NCBI GenBank assembly: GCA_041660965.1
Contig: JBAZVH010000001.1
Span: 1 to 64,000 of the forward strand
Reading direction: 5' to 3'
Source of the DNA: Candidatus Gracilibacteria bacterium
GTDB taxonomy: Bacteria > Patescibacteriota > Gracilibacteria > BD1-5 > JAGOOR01
Length of the DNA stretch: 64,000 nucleotides
This document shows positions 31,050 through 39,224 of the stretch, piece after piece. Every line of letters starts with the position of its first letter. The stretch's first letter is position 1. The notes below the pieces were generated by a model. The model was not told the DNA's origin, ran no database searches, and saw nothing but the letters and a program-made list of their open reading frames with translations. Both the position numbers and the translations under genes were made by a program.

Positions 31050-32105
31050 CTACACATGAAACTTTTTATGCACCTCTCGTAATTGCTTGTTAGTAACATG
31101 AGTATAAACCTGAGTGGTAGCGATGTTTTTATGTCAGAGAAGCTCTTGAATCGATCGTAAATCTGCTCCATTTCAGAGGAGGGTAGTGGCGAATGAATGC
31201 CGTAGTGTGTGAGCCGAAACGGGCTTTACGATACCAGCTTTGCGAGCTCTATCGCCAATCATTTTAGTAATCAAAAATCGATCAAATCGTACCTCATCCG
31301 AGCTTGCATCGACAGGGAAGTGCTTTCCGTGTTTGAGAAACAAGGCAGAGAAGTGGTCTTCCCTCTTTGCGAGGTATTCACGAATGGCATCACAGGCCCA
31401 ATCGGTTAGGTAGACGACTCGTACCTTCTTTCCTTTACCTATGATAGCAAACTCGAGAGTGTCAAGATTAATATGTTTTATATCCAGTGCAGTGAGTTCT
31501 GAAACACGTAAACCAGTACTATAAATCGTAAAGATAATCGCTCGATCACGCAAATCAGAAATTTCTTCAGTACCAATGGAGTCTGTGAGAGTTTGCAGTT
31601 CTTCAGCCGTCAAGAATTCGACTTTTCGTTCACGATTTTTTTGAAGCTCAATATCTGATGATTCGAGTCCTGTCGGAATATGACTTTTTTTACAGAAAAG
31701 CAAAAATGCTCGTAAAGAAATCATATACGCATTCACGGTGGAAATACTGATAGCTCATTGAGCAAGTGATAACCGAAAATGATCACAAATATGTTGGTCG
31801 ATATGATTTGTGGAAATCCAATCTATCTTTTCCAATTTTTCTCTCATCCCGTCATCCTCGGACTTGATCCTAGAATCCATCCCCGTAAAAGAGGCCTCTA
31901 TTTTTTTCTTGGGCTGTATAGACACCTGTGAGGCAAAAAAACTCGTTAAATCGAATCCTTTTGGAATGATGTGATGGATCTCAGGATGTACAAATCCAAT
32001 AAAGGCCCACATATGCCGTCCGTATTGTTCCACCGTTCTCGGGCTCATCGCTCGAGTAATCGTGAGGTACATCAGAAATTTTTCAACGGCTTCGAGGAGA
32101 GACAT
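31050..32105 (-). CDS. Tyrosine recombinase (XerC/XerD-like)
   Basis: 351 residues. The family resolves chromosome dimers or integrates elements. Catalytic residues are seen in TGLRVSEL (Arg, about 200), SAHTLRHSFA (His-x-x-Arg, about 300), LGHKNIATTQVYTHV (His and nucleophile Tyr at about 330-338). UGA codes Gly at the SLAQG-AIS position and at TLLG-NGADL. A segment TGMDSRIKSEDDGMRE around residue 75-90 is translated from a dispersed palindromic repeat and lies between the core-binding and catalytic parts. No integron or mobile element is next to it. Confidence 0.88.
31851..31878. repeat. Palindromic repeat unit inside the recombinase gene
   Basis: On the minus strand it reads GGATTCTAGGATCAAGTCC then GAGGATGAC. 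It has the ends (GTCAT...GAATCC) of the common dispersed repeat whose other form sits at 63277-63296. In the gene frame it encodes DSRIKSEDD. Confidence 0.6.
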
Positions 32106-32185
32106 ACAAAAAATACAAATGGTATACGTATAGAGAGTATAGGGGAGAATAGAATTCTTACAAATCTATTTTCACATAATGTATG

Positions 32186-32731
32186 TTATGTGCAATAATG
32201 CTCTGGGTTATCAAGATGGATGAGGGCCATTTGTACTGCTTGATATGTATAATCTATACGTGTTACACGACCTTTTGTCAGTGTACCAATCATACCTAAT
32301 CATTCACGAAATTCTCGATGCTCAGCAAATCCCATCTCGAGAGCAATATCACAAATTTCTTTATTCTCTCACAGCACTTTCTCTATCATTTTCTTCGGAT
32401 ATTCAAAACATGATGCAAAACCAATATGATAATTGATTCAATCATAAATAGCACAACATGTTGTATCCATATAACCTGATTTTGTATATGGAACTTCGAA
32501 TATGCCTGATTCTATACCAAAAGCAAGATCATATTTTCCTGATGTATACGCTGCAAGCGCCCTATTTCTTGCTCCAGAAACTATCATTTTGAGTCCTATT
32601 GGCTGAGCTAAAACCCCAGAATCCACATCACAAGAGACTAGTTCTGCACCCATCAGAATCGGATATTCTTCAATCCCCTCTCTTACGGATGTTATTTTTC
32701 AAGCATTTTTAGTCCCTACAACAATGCGCAT
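32186..32731 (-). CDS. Inosine/xanthosine triphosphatase (YjjX/DUF84 family)
   Basis: 181 residues. The family hydrolyses damaged purine nucleotides such as ITP and XTP. Features are MRIVVGTKNAGKITSVREGI (phosphate-binding start), DVDSGVLAQPIG, GARNRA, DLAFGIESGIFEVPY. The Gly in KNAGK is UGA, so the N-terminus is missing in the standard code. It ends near a short inverted repeat CACATAA-N6-TTATGTG. Confidence 0.8.
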
Positions 32732-32802
32732 ATTTTTTAATAAAAAACTACAGTGTAGTATAACCGTATTCGGTCTTTTTCAATAAAAAATTAGGAGAAG
32801 TT

Positions 32803-32831
32803 TTTTGCACTCTCAGAAAACTCCTTATAAT
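32803..32831 (+). promoter_or_regulatory. Promoter of the first signal peptidase gene
   Basis: TTTTGCAC at 32803-32810, a 15-bp spacer and TATAAT at 32826-32831. The ATG follows 7 nt after the -10 box, giving an essentially leaderless mRNA. Confidence 0.7.
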
Positions 32832-32838
32832 CCACCGT

Positions 32839-34098
32839 ATGAATATTCTTAAAAAAATACTTTTTTCTTTTGAAGGGAAAATTGGGCGAGCCGACTTTAT
32901 CTACTGAATCATCTATGGGTATCTCTTGACATGTGTCTCATTAGATGCCTTGATGCAACCATTTTCAAACTGGAAACTCATAGGCGGAACAACAGATATA
33001 TGATTTGCTGTTCAGTATATTCTCTCCATAATTGGTATTATACTGGCTCTCTGGATACTCTCTTCAGTTATTATCAAGAGATCTCGCACACTAGGATATG
33101 ATACTGGTATGGGGCTCATGGCTCTCATATTTCCCCCGCTCATCTTGTTGGGCCTCAAAAAAGATACAGAAACATTTCTCTACAATGGTGGGATGTCAAT
33201 AGCTGACCGATGTTTTTTTTATGGTGTTATCTGACTTACAATACTTTCAATTTGGACTATCTATCAAATAGATTTTAACTATAAAATATTTCTCAGCGTA
33301 CTCGGATGTATATTGATAGTCTTGGTTCTTATTTTTGATTGGGATAGAAATCCGTTTCATATTTATCCAAAACAAAAATATATTGGAACAGACTCTGTGC
33401 TTGATTTGCTTTTTGTTATAGCACTAGTCCTCTTTATTCGTCTGTATATCATTTCCCCATTTCAGATTATTGGTCCATCAATGGAAAAAACATTTCATGG
33501 TGGGAATGTCCATAAAAATGCAAATGGACAATATGGAGATGGTGAGTTTATCCTCGTCGATAAGATGTCGTATCGGATTACGAAACCAAAACGTGGTGAT
33601 GTGGTAGTATTTTCTCCACGAATAGGTCCCACAAAAAAATATCTCATCAAACGAGTTATTGGTCTCCCAGGAGACACTGTAAAAATAGCTGATAAATTTG
33701 TGTTTATCGCAACAAAAAAACGCCCTGATTTGTTTGTCAAAATCGATGAATCAGCCTATCTGGGAGAAAATTATGGGAATACGTGTATTTATCTTGGTTG
33801 TGCCTGAGATGACCCAGTGACATTTCATGTACCAGAAGGACATTACTTCCTGATGGGAGACAATAGGCCCGCATCGCTGGATTCTCGACACTGTTTTGAA
33901 AACTGTGAGGAATATGGAAGTGACATCAGATATATACCCGCACCATCTATTTCATGACGTGTTGGATATGCGCTTGGGCATTTTGATATGTTTGAGAGGA
34001 TACTTCCTTCGCCGAAGTGGGGTACGATGAAACAAGTCATTCCCTGGAGAGGGAAAAATATTCTCAATACGCACACATATCCAGAGCTTGATTCATAA
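32839..34098 (+). CDS. lepB: Signal peptidase I with N-terminal DUF805-like membrane domain
   Basis: 419 residues. The N-terminal third has several membrane spans in a DUF805-like layout (FSFEGKIGRADFIYGIIYGYLL). The C-terminal part is a type I signal peptidase: VIALVLFIRLYIISPFQIIGPSMEKTF with the catalytic Ser at about 214, KYLIKRVIGLPGD with the catalytic Lys at about 271, and GDNRPASLDSR. UGA-coded Gly occur in the N-terminal part. The fusion is unusual. A second, normal-sized signal peptidase gene starts 2 bp after its stop, at 34101. Confidence 0.88.
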
Positions 34099-34100
34099 TT

Positions 34101-34631
34101 ATGAAACGATTTTTTTTCTTCCTGACATCGTGTCTTCTCATAATAGGTATCCTCTATTGCGTCTTATTTATAAGACCCTATCGTGTTTTAGGGGACTCCA
34201 TGGCTCCCATGTTACAAAATAACACTCTTATTCTCCTCGATACCTTGCAAGCGCGTATTGGCACTATTCAAAGAGGGAATATCATCGTCTATATACATGA
34301 AGATAGAACTCCAAAGATAAAACGTGTCCTGGGGATAGAAAAAGAAGTACTTGTCATCAGAGATGGGGGGATCTATCTCAATGAGAAAAAAATCTCAGAA
34401 CCCTATCTCAACCAAAATATACGTACCTGTGTACCGGGAAGTTGCACAGATTTGAGCCCAAAGATATTTACAGTTCCAAAGAATGCCTATTTTATACTCG
34501 GTGATAATCGAGAAAATTCTCGCGATTCACGATGATGTACAGATGCTATCTCCTGTGATACACAAAATACTTATTATGTCTCTCGGGAAGATCTCATAGG
34601 AAAATATCTCTTTCAACTCCCCTCTTTTTAA
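34101..34631 (+). CDS. Signal peptidase I (second copy)
   Basis: 176 residues. One N-terminal span (FFFFLTSCLLIIGILYCVLFI) is followed by the S26 motifs: VLGDSMAPML with the catalytic Ser at about 34, KIKRVLG with the catalytic Lys, and ILGDNRENSRDSR. The last segment after a UGA-coded Gly is CTDAISCDTQNTYY. Short and complete; it sits in an operon with the fused copy. Two tandem copies may differ in substrate choice. Confidence 0.88.
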
Positions 34632-34723
34632 GAAGAGTAATTGAAGTGCGTAAGTATGTAGGTGCTTAAGTAAAAAGAATTTTAATTTTCTTCTTTTTTA
34701 TTTTTTCTTTCTGCTTTAAAAAT

Positions 34724-35680
34724 TTAAAGCCACTCCACCTCCACCCCCCTCCCCTGCACGATGTTGCTACGAAATGGTTCTAAAAAAGACAATATATCAG
34801 AAGATTTTATAAGTATTTTTTGATAAAATTCACCCCCTCTTCGTTCCATAAGTAAATGATCATATGTTACGCTGGTAGCAGAATTTTTTGCCGCCTCCAT
34901 AATCATAGAAGCCAATGTTGCTACACGCTGCTTTAGAGTAGATTCTTGCTTTTCTTTGATATGTATAGCAACCATTTCAAGAAATGGAGGTAGTCAAAAT
35001 TTTTTTCTTTCCTGAATACTTCTCTGATAAAAAGTACGAAAATTCGCTCCCGTAAGATCCTGGATAATCTGTAACTTCGGTGAACGAGTCTGGATAATGA
35101 CCTCATCCGTTCGTGAGAAAAAATATCGTACCTGACTATAGATTTCTTCTTCGATATCATAGATTGGTACGGAGAGATCAGCCTCGAGAAGCAAAAAAGC
35201 CGCTAATCACAGATTTTCTATTGGGAGAGATGTGATTTTTTGGGTGCCAATAAATATCTCATTTGCTTCTAGACTTTTTTGTGAAAGGAGCTGAGTATTT
35301 CACTCTACGAGGAGGATTTTATTGTTGGGAAAAAGCTTTTGAATGCCTTCTTCGATAGTCTGAACACGAGCTCCGCTCTGAATCAGATTGAAGCTCCTAC
35401 ATTTTGGGCATGTAGTCAAAATTCCAGTTTTTTGTTCACAAAAATGACAGAGAAGAAAGTTCTCTGGAGTATGATGTACTCGCATCAAGAGGTCGCAAGC
35501 GGGACATCGTGCGACCCATCCACAATCACGGCAGAGTAGTGTGCTCATCGCACCTTTTCGATTGAGTGATAATAGAACTTTCTTGCCAGAAGAGAGAGTG
35601 TCTTGTATTTTAAAAAACAAAACCTCTGAAATAAGGGGCTCAAGAGAGGGTATGAGATTGAGGTCTACGACGGTGATCAT
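34724..35680 (-). CDS. PriA C-terminal-like protein without helicase motor (remnant)
   Basis: 318 residues. It has PriA's zinc-binding region (SLNRKGAMSTLLCRDCGWVARCPACDLL, then LCHFCEQKTGILTTCPKCRS) and the region after it, but no N-terminal DNA-binding or first helicase lobe, and the arginine-rich motif VI (usually QVAGRAGR) is replaced by YSQVRYFFSRTDE. No ATPase activity is expected. UGA-coded Gly join the segments. The ATG lies inside the 3' end of nrdR in another frame, with 16 bp of overlap. A structural or primosome-accessory role is possible. Confidence 0.7.
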
Positions 35681-36126
35681 TCTTCGAATTCTTCGATAAT
35701 AAATTTTACGAAGTCCTGATGACTATCAAAATGGTTGTAAACAGAAGCAAATCGGAGACAAGCGACTTCATCGATATCCTTGAGCTTATGGAGGACATCT
35801 TTGCCTACTCGCTTACTCGTAACTCCCGTCTTGTTCTCAGCCCACTCTATTTCCAGGACATTGATCATTGATTCGATCTTTTCCCGAGGAATATCTCTTT
35901 TATTACAGGCCTTCAATATACTCGTTTCTAGCTTTGATCTATCATAGAGCTCTTTTCTACCACTCGTCTTGGTAACAAAAAAACTGACAAATTCCATTCG
36001 TTCAAACGTCGTAAAACGAGCTGTGCATTTTTCACACTCACGTCGACGTCGGATAGAGAGACCATCTTCTGATATACGTGAGTCTATCACGCGAGTTTCG
36101 AGATTTTTACATTTAGGGCAGAGCAT
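35665..36126 (-). CDS. nrdR: Transcriptional repressor NrdR
   Basis: 153 residues. It represses ribonucleotide reductase genes using an ATP-cone and a zinc ribbon. The zinc ribbon MLCPKCKNLETRVIDSR...RRRRECEKC is at residues 1-35, followed by the ATP-cone (FVTKTSGRKELYDRSKL, EKIESMINVLEIE). In code 25 the frame continues past the TGA at 35677-35679 to TAG 35665-35667, adding GSPS. No other ribonucleotide reductase genes are in the window. Confidence 0.92.
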
Positions 36127-36199
36127 AGGAAAGTAAATACGAATTATAGAGAGTATAGGAAATCTCTGGAAATTTCAAAGGGAATCCAAAAAAGTCTAT

Positions 36200-36227
36200 T
36201 TGACAACAGTATAAAAATAAATACTAT
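36200..36227 (+). promoter_or_regulatory. Promoter of the small Cys protein at 36257
   Basis: TTGACA at 36200-36205 is followed 16 bp later by TACTAT at 36222-36227, with about 30 nt to the ATG. The region is also the upstream side of nrdR. Confidence 0.45.
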
Positions 36228-36256
36228 TTTATAGTTTTATTTTATAAAGATTATAT

Positions 36257-36496
36257 ATGTCTAATCCTACAGAATTACCAGAACAAAGTTGAATAAAGGG
36301 TGTTTCATGTGGGAATTGTATTCTCTGAGAAAAAAGAGAAGAAGGTTCTATACTTCGTGCTTGCCGTTTGCTTCCTCCTAAAAATGGAGATCCTCAGACA
36401 GTATTTGAATACTCTTTTTGTGCTTGAGGAGTTCAAAGGGGAACAAAAGAAAAGTTTTTTGATATTATTATAAAAAATGATAAATGAACAGAATAA
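36257..36496 (+). CDS. Small CxxC protein (79 aa)
   Basis: The frame needs three or more UGA as Gly. It has VSCGNCILGEKR and CRLLPP in the first half and SFCAGGVQRG in the second, a set of Cys suggesting a small zinc-binding domain. No family recognised. It has its own promoter and a strong terminator 28 bp after the stop. Confidence 0.55.
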
Positions 36497-36524
36497 TAAA
36501 ATTCAAGACATTTTATTTTAGAAA

Positions 36525-36553
36525 AACCTTCTTATTACAAGAAGGTTTTTTTT
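36525..36553 (+). terminator. Rho-independent terminator
   Basis: AACCTTCTT-ATTAC-AAGAAGGTT forms a 9-bp hairpin followed by a run of eight T. It ends the gene at 36257-36496. Confidence 0.85.
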
Positions 36554-36568
36554 AATAAGAATATTTTA

Positions 36569-36621
36569 TGGAGCAGACAATGGGACTCGGTCGTTCTCTG
36601 CCACGACCGGCGCTCTCGCAG
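36569..36621 (-). pseudogene. tRNA-Gly remnant
   Basis: The last 21 bases (36569-36589) are identical to the 3' end of the tRNA-Gly(GCC) at 36685-36761, including the CCA. Further upstream AGAGCGCCG also matches. The anticodon arm is altered and the 5' half is missing. It reads as a duplicated and decayed tRNA 3' part or an attachment-site-like repeat. Confidence 0.65.
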
Positions 36622-36684
36622 TCGAAGTGACAAAAGTCACTTCTTGATGCTCGATTCTCGCCCCATTGATAGTTAATTCTTTAT

Positions 36685-36761
36685 TGGAGCAGACAATGGG
36701 ACTCGAACCCACAACCTCCGCCATGGCAAGGCGGCGCTCTAGCCAATTGAGCTATGTCTGC
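36685..36761 (-). tRNA. tRNA-Gly(GCC)
   Basis: Acceptor stem GCAGACA pairs with TGTCTGC; discriminator U73; CCA encoded. The anticodon loop TTGCCAT gives GCC. The D arm (GCTC...GAGC with GG) and T arm (GGGTTCGAGTCCC) are canonical. It reads GGC/GGT. Downstream in transcription lies the tRNA remnant; upstream, 5 bp away, lies tRNA-Gly(UCA). Confidence 0.97.
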
Positions 36762-36766
36762 ATTTA

Positions 36767-36845
36767 TGGAGCGGGGGGCCAGGTTCGAACTGGTACCTCC
36801 AAGGGTTGAAGCCTTAGTGCTCTCACTCATTTAAGCTACCCCCGC
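36767..36845 (-). tRNA. tRNA-Gly(UCA), reader of UGA as glycine
   Basis: A 76-nt cloverleaf plus encoded CCA. The acceptor stem GCGGGGG pairs perfectly with CCCCCGC. G1-C72, C2-G71, G3-C70 and discriminator U73 are glycine identity elements. The anticodon loop CTTCAAC gives TCA, which reads UGA. The anticodon stem can form six pairs (CTAAGG with CCTTGG). The D-loop (AAATGAGTGA) lacks the usual GG, and the T arm has one A-C mismatch at its base. Placed in tandem with tRNA-Gly(GCC), 5 bp apart. Confidence 0.93.
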
Positions 36846-37009
36846 ATCCACATGATGGCGATTATAATAAAATTTTGGGTATTTCAAATTTTTTATGATA
36901 ATGTTTGATGAAAAACAGTCACAGTAATAGTGATAGTCATAGGAAGGAATATTCTTTCAGGAACCAATTAAACCAACAAAACGAATAAAACTGATTAAAC
37001 CTTGTTACT

Positions 37010-37870
37010 ATGCTCTATCTCATCCGAAAACCTCTCTGAATCACTAGCAATCTCGTTGTCAAAATCCTCAAACGAGTTATCAATGTGCCGAAAATTGGTT
37101 TTGCGGGAACGCTTGATCCTCTGGCAAGTGGGCTGATGATCGTGGGGACAGATGGGTCTCCTCGTCTCTTTCCGATGATTGAGCACTTCCAAAAAACGTA
37201 TCAAACTACGATTCGTCTCGATGGAACAACCGAATCCTATGATCTCGAAAAACCAGTTATAGAAGTTCCTGTAGATAAAAAAACTCTTCAAAATATTACT
37301 CTTGAGAGCATTCAAAATATTGTAAAAAAGCATTTCTTATGAGATATCCTCCAATCCCCTCCCCTCTATAGCGCCATCTGGATAGATGGAACACGCTCGT
37401 ATGAGAGAATGCGAAAAGGAGAAACGGATTTAAAATTGGAAGCGAAACCACGCACAATTCATGAGTTTAAAATTCTCTCCTACGAGTGGCCAAGAATTGA
37501 ATGCGAGATAACCGTCTCTCACGGTACTTATATTCGCTCTATTGCTCGAGACATAGGGAAAATCCTCGGAACAGGGGGTTACCTCGAAAAACTCGAACGA
37601 ATTTCGCTCTGACATGTCTTACTAGAGAAATCTCGGGAATGGATACAGCACAATGATATATTTTATGTCCCCCTTTCACACAAAGAACTCTTTCTAGATA
37701 TCCCTGTTATAGATCTTACCATCGAAGAACGAACCCATCTCAGGACAGGAAGTACCCCAATTCCTTATAAGGGGAAAGATGGCAAGTACTTTGTACAATA
37801 CGACGAAATAACCTATGGACTTCTCGAGGCAAAAAACGGGATGATATTTCCAGTAAAAAATTGTGTTTAA
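37010..37870 (+). CDS. truB: tRNA pseudouridine(55) synthase
   Basis: 286 residues. It makes pseudouridine 55 in the T loop of tRNAs. Motifs: the catalytic Asp in KIGFAGTLDPLASGLMIV, KTYQTTIRLDGTTESYD, and SHGTYIRSIARDIGKILG. The C-terminal part is a PUA-like domain (HLRTGSTPIPYKGKDGKYF). UGA at positions such as PLG-ITSN are Gly. The last 4 bp overlap the stop of the convergent gene. Confidence 0.95.
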
Positions 37871-38364
37871 AATGGCTCAGTATTTTCTTTTCAATAAATA
37901 AGAGAAACTGCGGCTTTCGATGCAGATAAAAATCTATCTGGATTGAAAGTCTTATCTCGTTCCAAGCAAGCTATTTCATGATTCATAACAGCAATATGAC
38001 TATTTAATGCAACAATGGTGTCTCGACTCTGGTCATTTTCTAATAATTGTCTTGGCAATGGGGTCTGATATGAGGATCGCGGCTCAGAATGGTACTCAAA
38101 ATAATCTGGAATTTTCAGTCCGGGAGACTCGTGGAGTCTTTCAGATAAGACGTCTCTTAGTACACAAGGTAAATCAATAGGTACCTCTGCCATCCTAAGC
38201 TCAGCGATTTTTGTAGACATTCTCACCCGATATGTCATTCATAGTGCATTAAGATAATCCGCAGGAATCCCTGTGCGTGACAATTCTTCTAGCATTGATG
38301 GTTTTAATCCTTCTCTAGTTGTATCAGCATCGTAAGCTCAATGAGCAGAATCAGATCTATGCAT
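37867..38364 (-). CDS. Hypothetical protein (165 aa)
   Basis: The frame needs UGA as Gly at several points, and the C-terminus reads GKENTEPF after one of them. It starts MHRSDSAHGAYDAD. Sequences such as RTGIPADYLNALGMTYRVRMSTKIAEL are amphipathic and the middle (EYHSEPRSSYQTPLPRQLLEND) is polar. No signal peptide or family recognised. It starts 3 bp downstream of the stop of the coiled-coil gene at 38368. Confidence 0.6.
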
Positions 38365-38367
38365 ATT

Positions 38368-38742
38368 TTACCAATTACCGAGAACGGCAGTAGCATCTTC
38401 TTGTTTGGTATTTGTATCAGCAGCTTCTTTGGCAGCAATAGCTTCTTTCTGTTTTTTCATTTCAAGTGCTTGCCACTCTGTCGTATGTTTTTGATTGAGA
38501 GATTCGATTTCTTTTTGGTATTTTTGTTCCAGCTCATCCAGTTTTTTCTTTTCAGTTTCGAGTATATCATAGAGTCTCTTGACCTGATCATCATTCATGC
38601 TTGGCAAGATATCAAACCAATATTGACGCTCACTATCATCCATAGACTCGGTGGCGAGGATGAGTTTGATCAGCTCAGGATGCTTTGCTTGAAGCTCATC
38701 GAGAATAGTAAAAGTCGTTTTCCCTTGTTGTATTATTGCCAT
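38368..38742 (-). CDS. Hypothetical coiled-coil protein (124 aa)
   Basis: The N-terminal third is globular-looking (FTILDELQAKHPELIKLILATESMDDSERQYWFDILPSMNDDQ). The rest is a Lys/Glu-rich coiled coil. No UGA is used. It is likely the first gene of a pair with the gene ending at 37867. No family recognised. Confidence 0.7.
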   Translation of the reverse strand: MAIIQQGKTTFTILDELQAKHPELIKLILATESMDDSERQYWFDILPSMNDDQVKRLYDILETEKKKLDELEQKYQKEIESLNQKHTTEWQALEMKKQKEAIAAKEAADTNTKQEDATAVLGNW

Positions 38743-38807
38743 AAAAGAATATTTACAGAAACATTGTATCCGTTTTTTACTGTAAATGCAAGCTTTTTCA
38801 CGAAAAG

Positions 38808-38836
38808 TTTTGCACTCAAAGAAACCTGTCTATAAT
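38808..38836 (+). promoter_or_regulatory. Promoter of the small membrane protein at 38849
   Basis: TTTTGCAC at 38808-38815, a 15-bp spacer and TATAAT at 38831-38836, the same arrangement as at 32803 and 63142. AGGAGG follows at 38837-38842, with the ATG 7 nt after it. Confidence 0.7.
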
Positions 38837-38848
38837 AGGAGGAAAATT

Positions 38849-39112
38849 ATGACGTCAATACAAATTTGGTCACTCATCTACTTTACATGCATCAGTATTG
38901 CTACCTGGATATTTTTTGGAGTGATTTTTTTGCAGTTGAAACGTTTTATGAATTTGAGTCGATATGTCCCTCTAGTAGCACGCATACTTACGGTGATTCT
39001 CGTTATTATGACTATTGTGGGATACCTGTTAATTTTTATACCAAACAATATTATCTGACCATCTCGTGTGGCTCCAGTGACTCGTCCAGAAGGTGTTTTT
39101 GATACCTACTAA
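38849..39112 (+). CDS. Small membrane protein (87 aa)
   Basis: Two hydrophobic segments (ISIATWIFFGVIFLQL and ILTVILVIMTIVGYLLIFIP) are separated by a short basic loop (KRFMNLSRYVPL). The C-terminus is soluble (RVAPVTRPEGVFDTY). One UGA is used. It has the best ribosome-binding site in the window, an AGGAGG 7 nt before the ATG. Function unknown. Confidence 0.65.
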
Positions 39113-39224
39113 TGAGATAAAATATATTGACTTTATTACGTTACATTTCATAGAAATTGAAAGACTGAAATCCTCCTTCTAAAAAATAGATTTTTAGTAT
39201 TTCTTCATATACTTATTACTATCT

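Noticed and set aside
36569..36621. The tRNA remnant as a functional tRNA
   Set aside because: It lacks the 5' acceptor strand and a normal anticodon arm.
38341..38835. 164-codon plus-strand ORF opposite the coiled-coil gene
   Set aside because: It is the antisense of the minus-strand coiled-coil CDS and its Phe/Leu-rich composition follows from that.
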